Assembly: GCF_000524195.1 (NCBI RefSeq)
Contig: NW_020170438.1
Location: forward strand, 186,001-250,000
Length of the DNA stretch: 64,000 bases
Source: Echinococcus granulosus
Lineage: Eukaryota; Platyhelminthes; Cestoda; Cyclophyllidea; Taeniidae
Reading direction: 5' to 3'
In this document: one piece after another, positions 47,844 through 61,367 of the stretch
How positions within the stretch are numbered: position 1 is the first letter of the stretch
Layout: each line of letters starts with the position of its first letter
The notes under the pieces: generated by a model
What the model was told of the DNA's origin: nothing
Seen by the model: only the letters and a program-made list of their open reading frames with translations
Database searches by the model: none
Program-made: the position numbers and the translations under genes

Positions 47844-50800
47844 TTATGTTTTCTTCCGTCTTTAGGTTCAAATTAGCTGATCTGAAGTTGAGGCAAGTGT
47901 AAAGTTATTGCAGTTTAAATCAATTTAGACCAATGTTTTGCAATGTGACTGATGTAAATGATATTAATTGCACTTTGTTCCAATTTCACTGATCTTAATC
48001 CAGGGCAATTACTCAAATGCATAGCGCGAAACGTTAGTTTGCTTTGTTTTGCCTTCTAGATGAAAAATGCAATTTAAAATTTGTAAGAGGTCATAAAAGC
48101 ATTTTAATGTCAGTTTTCAAAAAATAAATTATGAGCAATTATGCATAATCAAATTGCTAATGTCTATTCGACAAATACGCTTTGGTTATGATAGACTAAA
48201 AATACCTTACTTGTATTTTATAATATAAACATTCAAGGGAAAGTTAATTTATTTTACCGCCGTTTTTGTTTGCCATTTTGAGGACATATTTTGTTTTACT
48301 TTGTTGATCGGACAATCCTTTACAAAGTAACTCGCAGGCACTTTTTTGAAAAGGAGTCCGATTGCGCGTTATTTGGTGCTTACATTGCTTCTGGCGGTAC
48401 GTTAATTTACTATCGACTTTCCTCACTTTTTAATTCTAACGGATTTGATCTTTTGAAATTTACGCGATGCGTGCACAAGTTTGCTGTGTTTAGCTATTTT
48501 ATGTGGATTGTCTGAAGGTTAGTTTTAGCCTGGGATAAACTTGCTGGATCACATAAGTGAAAATTTTGGAGACCCCATAAATGAGGAAACTTGTTGGCAC
48601 TATACCTTGCTATCGCTGCCTACGATAAGGCATTAGGCACTTTTAAGTCAGTTGCATGTCCTAATGCTCGCTACCATGCCTTCCTAATTTCTCACCGCTT
48701 TTTGATCAAAAATAACGTCTTTTAGAGGTCATTTTTAACTAATGAGCAGTTGCAAATTAAAGTTTTTTTATTTTACAAATGTTTGCAGTCATCACATATA
48801 ATGTGGCTAACATGACCTAAGGGAATTATTGTTATGGTAGACCTGTGAATACCATGTGTGCATTGTTAGTTAAACTTTCAAATAATTGTTAGTGTTAAAT
48901 TTAATGGGTAAACAATATTTAAGCTTTACGACTTCCGAATCCTCAAAGCCACAGTAATGCTTCTTTAACCCTATAAAACCCGACTAATCCTGCAAGTCCA
49001 AGAAAGGGAAACACTCCATTGGTGGCTTTAGGACCAATCTGTTTCTCTTTGAATACTTTGTACTGGATGGAGGCACACTTCCATTTGTATTTTGCTCATG
49101 GTATTAAAACTACGGTGCGTGAAATTGCTGTGAAGATTACACGTCTCATAAAAAAAACATTCCTCCTTTAACATTACTTTTCTTGTGGAACAGCCACTCA
49201 TTATACTACATCCAGTCAGTCGCATACTAAAGTTAAAAAGTGTTTTTTTTTTTAACTCAGGCATTTTTTTATAACGAACTGCCTGTTTAAGTGAAGATGA
49301 AGGCTTTTATTCCAGCTAAATTTAAGTGGCCAACAAATACCGATAATTGCTGTCTATTGTACTAAACTAACCTCTCCCAACCATAATGATTGCTAGGCAA
49401 ACATTTAGTTTGTCACACTTATTTGTCTACAGAGCCATCAGGAAGTGAAAATATTATATCCCGCATGGAAACTATCAGTAGGTGCACTGGAGAATCAAAG
49501 TGAAACGACTTCATTGTTGAAATTTTCAATAGGCGTCATCATCTTTCGGCAATTTTCGACTAGTCCATAAGTGTCCGCATCTGGTTTAATTAGCATTTAA
49601 AGCTGTAAGACTTAGTCTGATCTAGTTAATTAATCTGTAATGCCACCTTTACTCGGCTTTTTTATTAGTACTTCAAACCAATTTTCAAACAGAACTCTGG
49701 AGCCTCCATAAATTATTCTTTTCGGAAATCCACTTTTTTGCTCTCAATTAGGGGGTCTGCCTTTAAATTAAGCTGAAGCTTCCCAAAGTTGTGCCTGTAG
49801 TCTAGCATACTTTAGCCTAAACTCTCAATTTTCATAAATGCCTCTTTTGCTCGATTCTTATAGATTTGGCAACATTTTATTTAGCTTTAAAACATTATTA
49901 ATGAAATAATAAGGTCTGTAAAGATATAATATATTTTTTATGCATTAGCTACTAATTTTCCAGCCGTTGACGTTAATATGGGGTTCGTAACAGTCATCTG
50001 CAGTAATGGTGGGGGCAATAATAACAAACTACTACCCACTGAAATGAATACAGTTAGTTACAGACTTAAGATTTACTCGGCGATTTGTGTAACAGTCATT
50101 TTGAGTCCTGAAAGCGTTCTATAGCGCTCATGCTAATATTTTTTGGTCCCATAAAGTTGATCTGCTTCCCAGTTTTTAATGTCAGGTTGACTTACAGCTA
50201 TAAGGTTACCAACCCTTTTAGCGGACCTTAGATATATTTCTTCTGTTGGGGTACTAATTTTGCTGTAGTAGAAAATGTTAAATGAATGTATTACCAATGA
50301 ATTGTCAAGTTGGAAAGCTTACTCGGCATTGTGCAGAACTTGTAAAAAACAGATCATCTCTGTTTTACAAGTTTGTATGTTGTACTATTACATTGCGCGA
50401 TATTTTAAGCACGAGACGTTTAACATATCGTTGTGAAAATGACGAGCTCGACTGTTTATTAGCGTACAAGTTAAGCACTTTTATTGAACCAGTCGTCTAC
50501 TTTTACAATCTAGGAGTCTATCTTCCACCATGCAGTGAAGATAGTTGTGCAAATGTTACGCGAGCTGCGCCAAAGATTGGGGAAACAGAGTTTTGTTAGG
50601 CGCTGGGCATTGTAAGCGGAAGCCGTATCTGTGTCCTGGGAGGGTAAAGTCACCACAGCCGATATGCGTGCTAGGTATGGGGATAAAGTTCTTTCTTGCA
50701 AAATTTTTGCTAAGTTAATTGGAAGGTTGAAAATTGGTCTCTCCACTGTGATGGATTTACCGCACTCTGGAAATTCAGCCAGTTGGTGAGGCAACCGAGG

Positions 50801-51592
50801 TCAAATGAAGCCAGAACCCTAGAGCCAATTCGCTGAGGCGCAGGACTAGAACTTGAGAACATGCCAGAAAAACCGAATGTGAGTTTTTAGTTGCCATAAG
50901 ATCGGTAAAGTACGTACTATATGAGTGCATTTAGATGTTTGGTGGAAGAGCACACCCATAAGTACCTAAACTCCTCTATGAATGAAGAAAACCCTTTTCC
51001 AAAAAACAGAACCTAAGGCTGTCTGCGTTCTCATTCACTGAGCGCTGACATAAATTGTACACCAAATGTGTGCTTAAGTGAATAAAGAGGCATTTTGCCA
51101 GATTTTAGAACTTTTCTTTGTATATTCGGCAATTCTGTCAGAAGAATCCGAGGAATTTGGCAAAAAGTGACCTTTAAATTGGAATTAGTGGGACAAAACT
51201 AGTGAGAGGCAAACTTTTGATGTCAGTATTTGCTGTCACTTAATATTTCTTTAAGCGCATAATCTCAGAAAGTAATAGAATTACGAATCGAAGTAACACA
51301 TTTAAAACTACATTCCATTGTCCCCTTGCTGTGAAATCTTTTAGGTCTAAAATTGTTCCTTTGCATTAAAATGTATATTTAAATTAGTGTTTTAAAAGTG
51401 CTTTAACATGAAGCCTAATTCTTCGTAGCCACACAAGATTCCATAATTTATTTACATTTTATAATTACAGGTAGGAAGGAGGGTTACCCGTATTTTCATC
51501 AAAAGACCGGACTTTTCTACTTGTTTATTTCCTTGAATAAATGTTAAGACTTCTATTTGTGTATTTTTTGAATAACTTTCCTTTTCTTGCAG
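47844..51592. other. 3.7 kb non-coding, nothing recognised
   Basis: AT-rich DNA. Plus-strand open frames at 48291-48515 and 50282-50599 (105 codons with an ATG) have no motif that I recognise and are within chance length. Confidence 0.35.
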
Positions 51593-51806
51593 GCGGTATT
51601 TCATGGAGTTTTTTGCCGAAAATTATCGCTCTTATCACAAATATTTTAAAAGAGAAGTTGTTATGGGAATAGTTTGCTTGGTGACATTAGTAAGCCTTTT
51701 ACTGTTTCGTGGTTATGCCATAGACTGGCGCTCCCGTTCACTTAGTCCTGCATCCTCCCCCATTTGCCGCTACTTTCTCAAGCCCCGAATGTCGGCACGC
51801 CCCTAG
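51593..51806 (+). CDS. Possible terminal exon with one membrane segment
   Basis: A strong acceptor (TTTCCTTTTCTTGCAG) precedes 51593. After one base, the frame is open for 70 codons to TAG at 51804. The peptide starts RYFMEFFAENYRSYHKYF, followed by a hydrophobic segment VVMGIVCLVTLVSLLLF of about 17 residues that could span a membrane, then a basic tail. The upstream part of the gene was not found. A donor-like GTAAGC within the hydrophobic stretch gives an alternative exon end. I do not recognise the family. Confidence 0.3.
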
Positions 51807-54800
51807 TTCCCTTCACGTGCTGCTGTCCTTAGCTCGTCTCCCTAAATACACAATGACACACAGGCGTATAACTGTAGATCTGTCAAAGGTAGGATTTCAC
51901 TAGCACCAACTTCTCAAAAATGCTCAAGAGTGAATGCACATCTCTCGACTTTCGCCACCTCATTTTTCAATTCCCATAGTTCAATGTAGCACTTTGTGGT
52001 TTCGAAGCCTTGTATGGTGAGTTTTTGTCATCCATATGTTCTACCATTGAAGGAAGTCTATCTCTCTGGAACAGACAGGGAAGAATGAATGATCAACAAG
52101 CAACTGGTTTGGTGGTTATATGCAGTAGTTTGGACTGCGTTTGATGTGGTTTATTGTGCTTTTCGAAGAAGGAATAGGTGTGTCGGTAGATTAGCTCAAT
52201 CTCTAGGTACTAATTTATCTATTTCAGAAACAGCCTATCCTATCAGCAGAATTTTTTTAATGGTTATTTTCATTTAATATCCTTTATAGGGAAATCCTTG
52301 AATGAAATAGGAAGGGCCTAAGCAAGCTGCTTCTGTTCATATTTTCTTTATTAAGAAGAATTTTTCTTTGAGATCCACATTTATGAAGTGAGAATTAATA
52401 AGGAACAAATACTCTTCCCATATATTTGACGCATTTGACCGCAAATTATTTAGAATAACCTTAACTCCTTCATGGGATATGTTGATACCAATTGTTTTAG
52501 TAGCCATAAGCAAAATTTTGATAGAAGTTCAACCGATTTTTGTTGGCAAATCTACTTCTCCGTCAGTTTGATATTCTAGCAATTTTAAAAATGGCTGATT
52601 CAGTCAGTAGAGAGAAAAAAGTGCTGTGGTGGCTTCACTGACACCTTTAAATTCCTCCCTTTGAAAACATCATTTTCAAGTCTTTTTTAAAGGAACCCAA
52701 GCAAATCGCCTCCTCTCGTGCATGAAAACTATTCTCATAAATTTTCGTTTGGCAATTGCGGTTATTGTTATTAGTAAGTTGGCTTTATTCTCACTCGGTG
52801 AGGAAAAAGTCCAGGACTAGTTTCGACAGTAGAAGGAATGATTTTGTGTGTTACGCTACTTCCTCTTCGAAATCCCATTATGTGAAGACCCTAAGCAAGA
52901 CAACCCTTTCATTCGTAATTCAAGCGTTGGAATAATCGACTCTTGTTGGTCTATAAATATGAGTATAAAGAATTAGAATTTGTGGTAGAAATTGCAAAGA
53001 TTTTTCTAGCGGACGGCCTCTTTTCTGCACTGATAACCTATCAATCTTGGCACAGGAGGAATGGTTCTACTGGTAGGGGGGAAAAATCTTCGAAAGTTAA
53101 GCTACTTACCCTTTGACATTTCTACCAGTGGAAAGCACTACTTTAAAACCGTGGGGTAGTATCTATGTGAGTCTCTTCCACTTTATAGTTCGGCAGCAGG
53201 GAACAACATTCCTAAGCGTTTTTAAAATGTGTGCATAAATGAAATTGCATTCAACCCTCCTCTTCATATATTTGGTGCTTTCATGTTCATGGTTCACCAC
53301 CTGGATAGTATTTACTCTTATCAAATGGGCGATAAGTGATCACTTTTCTAAAAAGAAGTTATTGTCCAACAACTCCAATTTAGAAGTAATTTTTACTACT
53401 TCATTATCATCGAAATGATTTTAAAAGCATAGATGACTTTTCAATGGAACGACCAAATGTTTTGGATGCAATGATCACATTTCTAGACACAAATTCTGGT
53501 AACGAGACTGCCTCACATAGCTGGGAATAAATGTTTTCATTAACTCTGGAAGTTTATTGGAGCACATGCTATCCTCTGGGAGGACATTATATGGTTCGGA
53601 CCAAAATTTTATTCGTAATGATACAGGTAACGATGGTAACGGGAGTATTCAGTAAGCTATTTGCCCTCTTTAGGGCTTAAATGTCCCTTGTCTTTCTCAT
53701 GACCCCACACGGGATGAAACAGTGTTGACCTGTCAAGTCGTGTGAATAAACACGGTAAGGGTGCAATAAATCCGCAAAAGATTGAATTCCCAATTTGCTC
53801 CCTACACGCTCTTGAATGTGTTCATTTTTACATATCTGAAAATTTACATTACTGTGTCGGAAGGCATGGGAGATAGAGAGAGGAATGGAATAGCTTTATT
53901 TTTCTTTCCGTTCTTGTTTCCTTTATCGTATGCAAAGGCAATAAATCAGAGAGCTATCAATGTCTTTATCTACTGACTCTAAAACAACAATCATGGAAAC
54001 AATTTCTGAACATTTATAGGGGGATTCATTACATAGGTCAAATGATCTGAGTCATTTGTTATGCATTAACCTATTCAAAATGCCGGGAATGCAGTTCTGT
54101 GTGTTTTTCTGATGATCACATCTGCAAAAATCCATCGGCATCTAGTAGATTTTGAAAAATACAACATTTTAGCTGGATATTTTCCATTACAATTAGGTGA
54201 TCGAAAAGGTCATGAGGTTTGCAGTGCAAATGTAGCGGCTTTTATGGAAATGCAAAATACATATAGGTGTTTGTCGGCACCATTAAAGCACTGAAGGATA
54301 TGCATCTATCAGTACGATGTTCTTTATTTACGGTCTTCGCTGTTTTCTTCGCGTTTTTGAAATCACCTTCGTAACATAGAGCGTTGGTAGAATTGCATGA
54401 CTCTGATTTTAAGCCCTTCTGATGGACAAACCGGAGTTAACTCAACTGCGAATTTGTCTAAGCTAACGTCTCATCATATTTGCTATATAGCATTTAAGGA
54501 AGATGCAGAAGGTACTGTCCAGAAGAAATTGTGTAAACAACTCTGCCCTAATGATGAGTTTATGGGGTGTGATGTATTACGTTCTTCATAATTTCATGAC
54601 TGTTCTGATCGGAATAATTCCTGATTAAGGTATAAAAACCCGCTCTTAGCAATATTTAATGAAGGTTGAGTACTAAAACATAATCATAGGAGGCTCTTAG
54701 CTTACTATTTGAGCAGATCATATAAAATATGCATAGACGTATAGCCAAGTATAATTACAAATTACTTTAAAGGTTTGTGACTTACATTTAGAACATCCTC

Positions 54801-57252
54801 TTTTTGTTAGCATGGAATAAATTGCCAACTTTATTTAATAATACAAAATATAGTGAAGCAATGGTGAGCAAAACTACTCAGCTCAGATAATGAAGTAACT
54901 TTAATTAATTGATGTATCATTGGGTTTTTAGTGTTCTTTGTGCACTTTAGGGAGTAGGCTAGGAAAAAACTGCTTTGGCTCCTATTTGCGTACAAAGCGA
55001 ATGAGTTCTCTACTCTAAACCGCCTATTCTCTCGTAGTCCTATATTTAACCAATACCTACAAAAATATTTTGAAAATAAACGTCATATCCGGAGTTATAT
55101 GAAGCGCATTATTTTACTTTCCACTTATTGTTTACCAATCCAAACGATAAGTTTGTCTTTTGAACCTCGGACTAAATGTTTTATGACAAATGTGATACTG
55201 TAGATTAACACCAGAAAAGCTGGGTTTTAAGGGTTTTCAGACAAAAACCAGAGGATTTGGTAAAGTTTTTTCATCACTGACCACAGATTTTATGGTGGGT
55301 TGAGTTGTCTAAAAGTGTTAGCCTTCGAATCTGCATCATTTTGAAGTACTGTAATGATTAACTAAAAAGAGAGTAAAAATAAAAACCAAGTTTTTTGTGG
55401 AATTCTGCCTTTTTTCTCTTTGTTGTGAATGAACTCAGCAAGATTTTTAAAATCTTTTTAAAAAACGCTTTTCCTGTTAAAAAGTTATAAATTAAGGACA
55501 TACATGTTTGCCGACCTTTTTTCAACGCTTAGTTTAGCTTGTAGTTGTCTTTTACAGATTATATCTTGTGTGTTCATAGCCGATTCATTGAAAACTTGCA
55601 TGTTTGTTCAAAAACCTCAACGTTTATTTTTATTTTGATTTTGTAAGTGTATTGGAATCTTGACGAGAGATTTTGTATCCACCACGACTTAGAGTTTTTG
55701 TAAAGGGATCAAGTCGTAAATTAGGTCTGCAAAGCGACTTTCTTTTGGTTTGTGGAAAAGTTCTCTTTACTAGTTGTCCATTTTAACGATCATCGAGATG
55801 ACGTGTCCCATTTAAGGGCAGTTTCGACAATTATTGTGCATCCTAATCAAATTTTGTCTATCTTTAATCTGGAAAGTGTGGATCTCTCCAAGAACTTAGA
55901 GATGATATTGAAATCTGACACTGCAGCTATTCATTGATCAGTACATTCGCTACCAGAACCTCAGAGGAAATTTATTTACCACTGCATTGTTTTTTTCTCA
56001 TTCTAGTTGGATGCCAATTGCCGCTGATTTTTTAAACGATTTGAATACCTCTAAAAGAGTGCTTTTAGCCTTGACCAGTCTGTTCGTGGCGGGCTTTGGC
56101 GTGGCCAGTCACTGCTAACCGATGGGCAACGCATCATATAAATCCAGTGCTCATAGCATGGATGTTTATTACTGCTATTAAAAGACGGTGGGTATGTCTT
56201 TTTCAGCAGAGGTTTTGGTTGAGTACCTTTTCGATTGAGTAAGCAATACTACGTGGGTAACTTTCACTTTAAATCTTGCCATCATAAAGCAGGGTAAGTT
56301 AAAGGTTTCCGTAACGAAACCCGACCCATATTCCTCAATTATTCGCCTTTCAACATCCTTTCATTTAATAGTTTCTACGCTTTCATGCTATAACCACTTC
56401 TACTTCGAACCTTAATTTCAGCTGCAAACGATTAAATTCCTTTAGCTTATAAAATTATTTTGGCCACCTAAATTTGCGATTTTTTCATATTATAAGCTAC
56501 TAGATTTAGCTACTCCTCACTTAGCGGTTAATAAATGAATTTGTCAAATAGAAAAACGGGTAAGGTCTCATGGTTACCTTCTTGTGGAAGTAGATACTAG
56601 ATTTGGTTTCTGTAAAAGCTTTTAATCATGTTAGCAATAAAGAATGGTAACGTATCAGTACCTTTGTGACTAGTTAGTTACTCTTTATTGTCACCGAATG
56701 ATATGCGAAAGCATCAGGTGCGTTATCTTAAAACTCATGAGGTGATCAAATGTTAAAGGCGGAAATCAAAACTTCTCACTTTTACTCACATAAGTTGATA
56801 CTATTGTAATTAAGCCAAACTTGACATCATTGTTAACCACTTCTTTTTTTTGAGTTTTACCAGGAAAAGCATATTTTTCTTTAGAATATCATTAAGACGT
56901 AAATATTGTTGGCTTATGGACTTGTAAACAGCTTAGTGGTTGGAAACCCGAATAGTTGAGTGAGGATTTCCTTGATGGCTTCCCGTTAATAAATCCGAAT
57001 CCCCACAATCCTAAAATCAAGTATGAGGATGAAGTTTTCATCTCTTCAAAAGCAGTAAGGCAAATTGAGTCCCAGAAAATGATTTCAAACTCTTTCCTGA
57101 TTCCTCTTTCAATCGATGCGTACAGACTTGTTATTAGTTAACGCTTTAACTCACCTAGTAAATGCTAAATCCTGTAAAATTCTTGTTTCAAAGGGTCCAT
57201 CCAATCCGTGATTAGTCTAAATAGGTAGCAGCGGTGAAAAAAGTAACGGTTA
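51807..57252. other. 5.4 kb stretch without assignable genes
   Basis: AT-rich with several short open frames (plus 52089-52277, 54112-54294, 54397-54591 and 55752-55937), none with a recognised motif. They could be small exons or chance. Confidence 0.35.
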
Positions 57253-57582
57253 CCGCCACTTATTGTCGCATCGCCCGCAAATGCAAAATGCAAAAAAAGT
57301 GTGATCGAGATAAGGAAGATACGACCCTACGAGCTCTACCTACCGTCTGCACAACTTTTGGCCACTGCAATGGTCATCCAAAAGGAGAACTCATACACAG
57401 ACATCTCCACACACGTCGATTCGCTGGTCTACTTGCTCCAGCACAATCTGATGGAGGGAGAAAAGCATGTACTTTGACTCCAGTTAGAAGTGAAGGAAAG
57501 GCGCGTTCCACTCTTCAATGATAATTATGTTGTGCGCGTCGGTGGCAAAGCTGAAACAAGTTTTATTACTTTAAAAAAATAG
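57253..57582 (+). pseudogene. Possible decayed coding segment interrupted by one TGA
   Basis: One plus-strand frame is open for 74 codons, has a single TGA at 57475-57477, and continues 34 more codons to TAG at 57580. Another frame here (57234-57521) is also open, so the frame is not settled. The GC content is higher than the flanks. The second part contains VVRVGG. I do not recognise the product, and chance is possible. Confidence 0.2.
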
Positions 57583-59239
57583 TTGACTCATCTGGTGAAG
57601 CTTCACTCCGCTTGACCTCATAGCTCTCCCTCTCCAGCCTTTCTTTGTATGTAATGTTTAATCTTTATCCTCATTTCCTTAGTTTCATTACAAAGTTCTG
57701 GGGAAAATTCACTGTTTCTCTATATGTTCAAATCATTCTACTTGTCTTTTGAGACAACGTTTATGATTTACGGGAAATTGTCAGCAACCGGAGACGTAGG
57801 CAGAGAGCTATTAAAACCGTAAATCTTTCAGCTTCTTGTGACTCCCCCAGATGCAAAAGACGTATTTTGTGAAGCGATTGCAACTCCCAATGCATGCATT
57901 CAACGGAAGATTTTTAGCCATCAGTCATCTACTTTTCCACTTGGTGCCTACTTTCCACAAATTGCCCATTTATCTGGCTTGGTGACACCTCCCTCTCTGG
58001 GCATGTAATTTATGAGTCAATAGGCGGCAAACTTAACATTTTTGAGGGGTATCTCAACCACTTTGTACCAAGAGATCTGTGACTTACAGATTGGTTATTG
58101 CAAAAATCAGCCCTGCTTTTTTGTCCGTTTTGTTCTGGACACAGTTGGACTTCTGTTAGTTGCTACCGACTGCAATTTCCCGGCCAGTTTTCTCGAGACA
58201 GTTAAAACATTCATACAGGCACTTTATTTCATTTTTTAACATAAACCTATGATAGTTGGTTTTTATTATCCAAGAAAGTACACAATGTCTCATTGCATTC
58301 ACTCGTCTTTTACTTGGTTTCAAAGCACGATAACCTCGTCTGTAATTCACAAAAAACCTTTGCGGTCATTAATTGGGTCTGTAACTGGAAGACCCTAGAA
58401 ACTCCGTCTTCCGCCTTCTTCCAGACCATGACGAACCAGCTCTCAGATTGCACTAAAATTGCTATGGAGAAAATCCTCACTCGTCTGACTTCATTATGCT
58501 GTCTTATTCCTTAAAAGGCTAATTGTGTTACTGACGGGTGGAAAAATAGTCACTTCTCAAAGAACACTTCGACCGATTTCGTGCAATACTTCCCATACCT
58601 CGCACATTTGTAAAAGTCAGGTGGCGAACTTTGCACGGTTTCCTGTCACTAATCCTCCAATTTACGGAGTTCATCACTAAAAACTTGTGCAGGAGTCTCA
58701 TTCTTGTGCGCCAGTTGATCATCCCTGACTGTGAAACCTGCGGCCCCCTTTTATGCCACATTTAAACTCCACCAGTGCCTGCATTCGATTTTATTTCCCA
58801 AAATGTACTAACCACTTTTACACAAGAGTTCTTTAAAACAGTACACAGTGCTCTCTTTCCTCATAACAAGATGGTTGGATATCTATCCAAGTAAATAAAT
58901 TTTCGATGCTCTAAATTAATAAATGGTGGTGAAAAAGAATTTAGTGTTTTTCATATCACGGCGGTGCCTATGATACGTTTGTGATAGCACTGCAGACAGC
59001 GATTGCGGAGTAGATGCAAAAAGAATGATGGAGGTGGTGGTGACGACGGTGTTGCATTGAGAAAAAGAACTGTGCTTATTGCGTGGTGTTTCAGTTGATG
59101 CATCAAAAGAAGCGATCGCAAATCGTGTTGGATGATACTTTTACCGTTACACTAATGTATATCCAGCAAGTTGAATTAAAATTAGTGTCAAAGAATTACT
59201 TTAAATAGATTTCTGTGCCTTATTCAGTTTGCGGTGGGT
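57583..59239. other. Non-coding or degraded stretch
   Basis: Several mid-length open stretches in different plus-strand frames and one minus-strand frame (58761-58528) occur, without recognisable motifs or consistent splice sites. Confidence 0.3.
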
Positions 59240-59342
59240 GGATTTTGCCTATCGGTTAGCAATCCAACCAATCAGAGAGTTCGGCTTCATTTTGAGTGCT
59301 GAAGAAGCTGCCATTTAAATTCAACCTCATCACAGTTATAGC
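59240..59342 (+). promoter_or_regulatory. CCAAT-box promoter candidate
   Basis: CCAAT at 59268-59272 lies 71 nt before the ATG of the small gene model at 59343. Confidence 0.35.
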
Positions 59343-60112
59343 ATGGTGCAAACCACCTCTCTACGTTCCAGCGCCTCCCCATTTACGCAACTTTGGCACT
59401 AGTAAGTAGTTAAATCACTTCCATTTCTGGTTCTTTGTGTAAACTATTATGCGAGATGTGAAGAGAGTTAGCCAGTGAATTTAGGTCAAGAAATTTCGAA
59501 AGTTTTTTTTCAATGATTTTTTATAAATGCCTTGTAGTTACTCGCTTATGTGGTTTTGAGGAATTCTAAAGTTATGTTTTCTTCTTCCAAAACAGTCGTT
59601 GGTTTGTCTGCTGGTGTGATGCGGTTGCGTCAAAGCCTGAATGTTTGCATATAGTAGCTGTTAAATAGTTACTTTGGAAGGTGTATCTACCTGTCTCCCA
59701 TACTAACAAATCAACCCCATTTTCCTTGTAGTTTCTCTCTCAAGCAGATAATATGTCTTCTACCGAAAATAGGTAGGCCCTTTCCTCTATTTCAGCTTTC
59801 CATCCATACATAGAGGTGATTTAATTTTCTTGGTTTTCATCCTGAAGTGAATGACTACACCTCTAAAGTATTGGAAACAAATCAAATTGAAATATTTAAA
59901 TTTTAGGCGTCTGGTTTGAAAGAAAAATTCGTTGCACAGAACTTCTTATTCCCAAGCAAAACGTCTTTTTTGGGGATAAAGTAAGATATATGTGTCTGGA
60001 TGAAACTGCTATGGATGTACAGGCATTTTGGTGGATTGTTAAGGGGGAGTCCACAAGAATGCAAAGCCATGACACAAATTTAGCGACTGGAACCTGTTTT
60101 TCGCCTTGCTAA
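59343..60112 (+). CDS. Small three-exon gene model, about 101 aa, unknown
   Basis: Exons are 59343-59401, 59732-59772 and 59907-60112. The ATG is in AGCATGG context. Donors are GTAAGT and GTAGGC; acceptors are TTTTCCTTGTAG and ATTTTAG. The phases (2 then 1) join without a stop, and the last exon is open 68 codons to TAA at 60110. The third exon begins GVWFERKIRCTELL and contains FFGDKVRYMCLDE and FWWIV. A GTAAGA...CAG inside the last exon (59981-60022, 42 nt, in frame) could be an optional mini-intron. There is no signal peptide or membrane segment. The product is not recognised. Consistent phases and splice sites support it, but the search for such models was generous. Confidence 0.4.
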
Positions 60113-61367
60113 TTATTAATAAGAGGTTAATTTCTCAAAGCAAATTTGTTTTTTTCCCACTTTTGCTTTCATTTTTGAAGTAGGAAGGACTATTCTGGCC
60201 CTCTCTTAATCAGGGTTGCAATAACGTTGCATACTCAATTAATTCAACTATCTACGTGGATTTGTGGTTTGTTGTACAACTTAAATTTCCTCCTTCAAAG
60301 GTAAAATTGGTTTAGTTTAATCTCCCTGAAAAGATGTAGTGAAATTTGAATTTATGTGAGAGAAGGAAAAGTGTGGTTTCGCATGGACAATGCAGCGATT
60401 TAATAGAATGTCCCAGGGTTTAATGCTGTACCGCGTAGAAACGTAGAAGTAGCACTCCAAAAAGACCTAATCTGCTAAAATGAGTATCCTCTTATAAAAA
60501 TCCCACCATAAAAGGTAAAATGCTTTCTCTAATCTTTTCCCTTCATAAGCATAGAGATAAGCTTTCCTAATTTTTTCGAAAGCTAATTTTTTTATTCCTT
60601 TAGTTAACTCAGCGGCTCCTCCGCTACTACCATTTCCAAGACTTAAAAGTTTGCTTCTAAAAATCTATCAAGTAACCTTATTTTCGCATAGGGATCAATT
60701 ATTTATCTTCTATCCAGCATAGTATATTTTTATTGCAGCAAGCTGGGCTTCTTTATCTACCTTCCTGACCTTTATCCCCATTCAGACATAGAAAAGGATT
60801 TTTTTGTAAGGCAATTTTAATTAACCACATTTTTGAAAGTGGAGGGGGATGCTGCCTGCACGGAAGAAGGAATTGCTCACTACTCTGTTGTCCCTTTGAA
60901 CTGCTTATCAACTAGTGATCCCTACCAGACACTTTAATTTATCTTGGATATTGAAACACTCGAGTGTCGTCCCAATCCCACCGCCTTTTATGGTAGGAAA
61001 CTAATGGGGAGAAACATTCGCCGCAAAACTCAAACTATCTACGCGTTGCGCTGCATTCGCAAATGTAAAAATTCAAATGCCTTGTAAAAGTCCAGTAATT
61101 TTTCTATGCTTTCGCCTTTTAAAGTGAATTTTATTGCGACCGATTATTAAAGTTTGTAAAATACTGATGCTATTTTGTGACATTAGCCTCTAAAATTCAA
61201 TGGATGACATATAATTCTCAAACCCTTTCCACCTTGTATCACCCTTTGTGGTGCAGAGTTGTTGTGTAATTTGTTACCTTCTTATAAATTTGAGTTCATT
61301 TTAGTCATATAAAGAGAAAAAACGGCGTTCACCTTGTATAACGCTTCTGTCCGACAAACTGGTAACT
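60113..61367. other. Intergenic, nothing recognised
   Basis: AT-rich DNA between two plus-strand gene models. Confidence 0.4.

Noticed and set aside
50282..50599. 105-codon plus-strand frame with an ATG and several cysteines
   Set aside because: No signal peptide, no recognised domain, and a few frames of this length are expected by chance.
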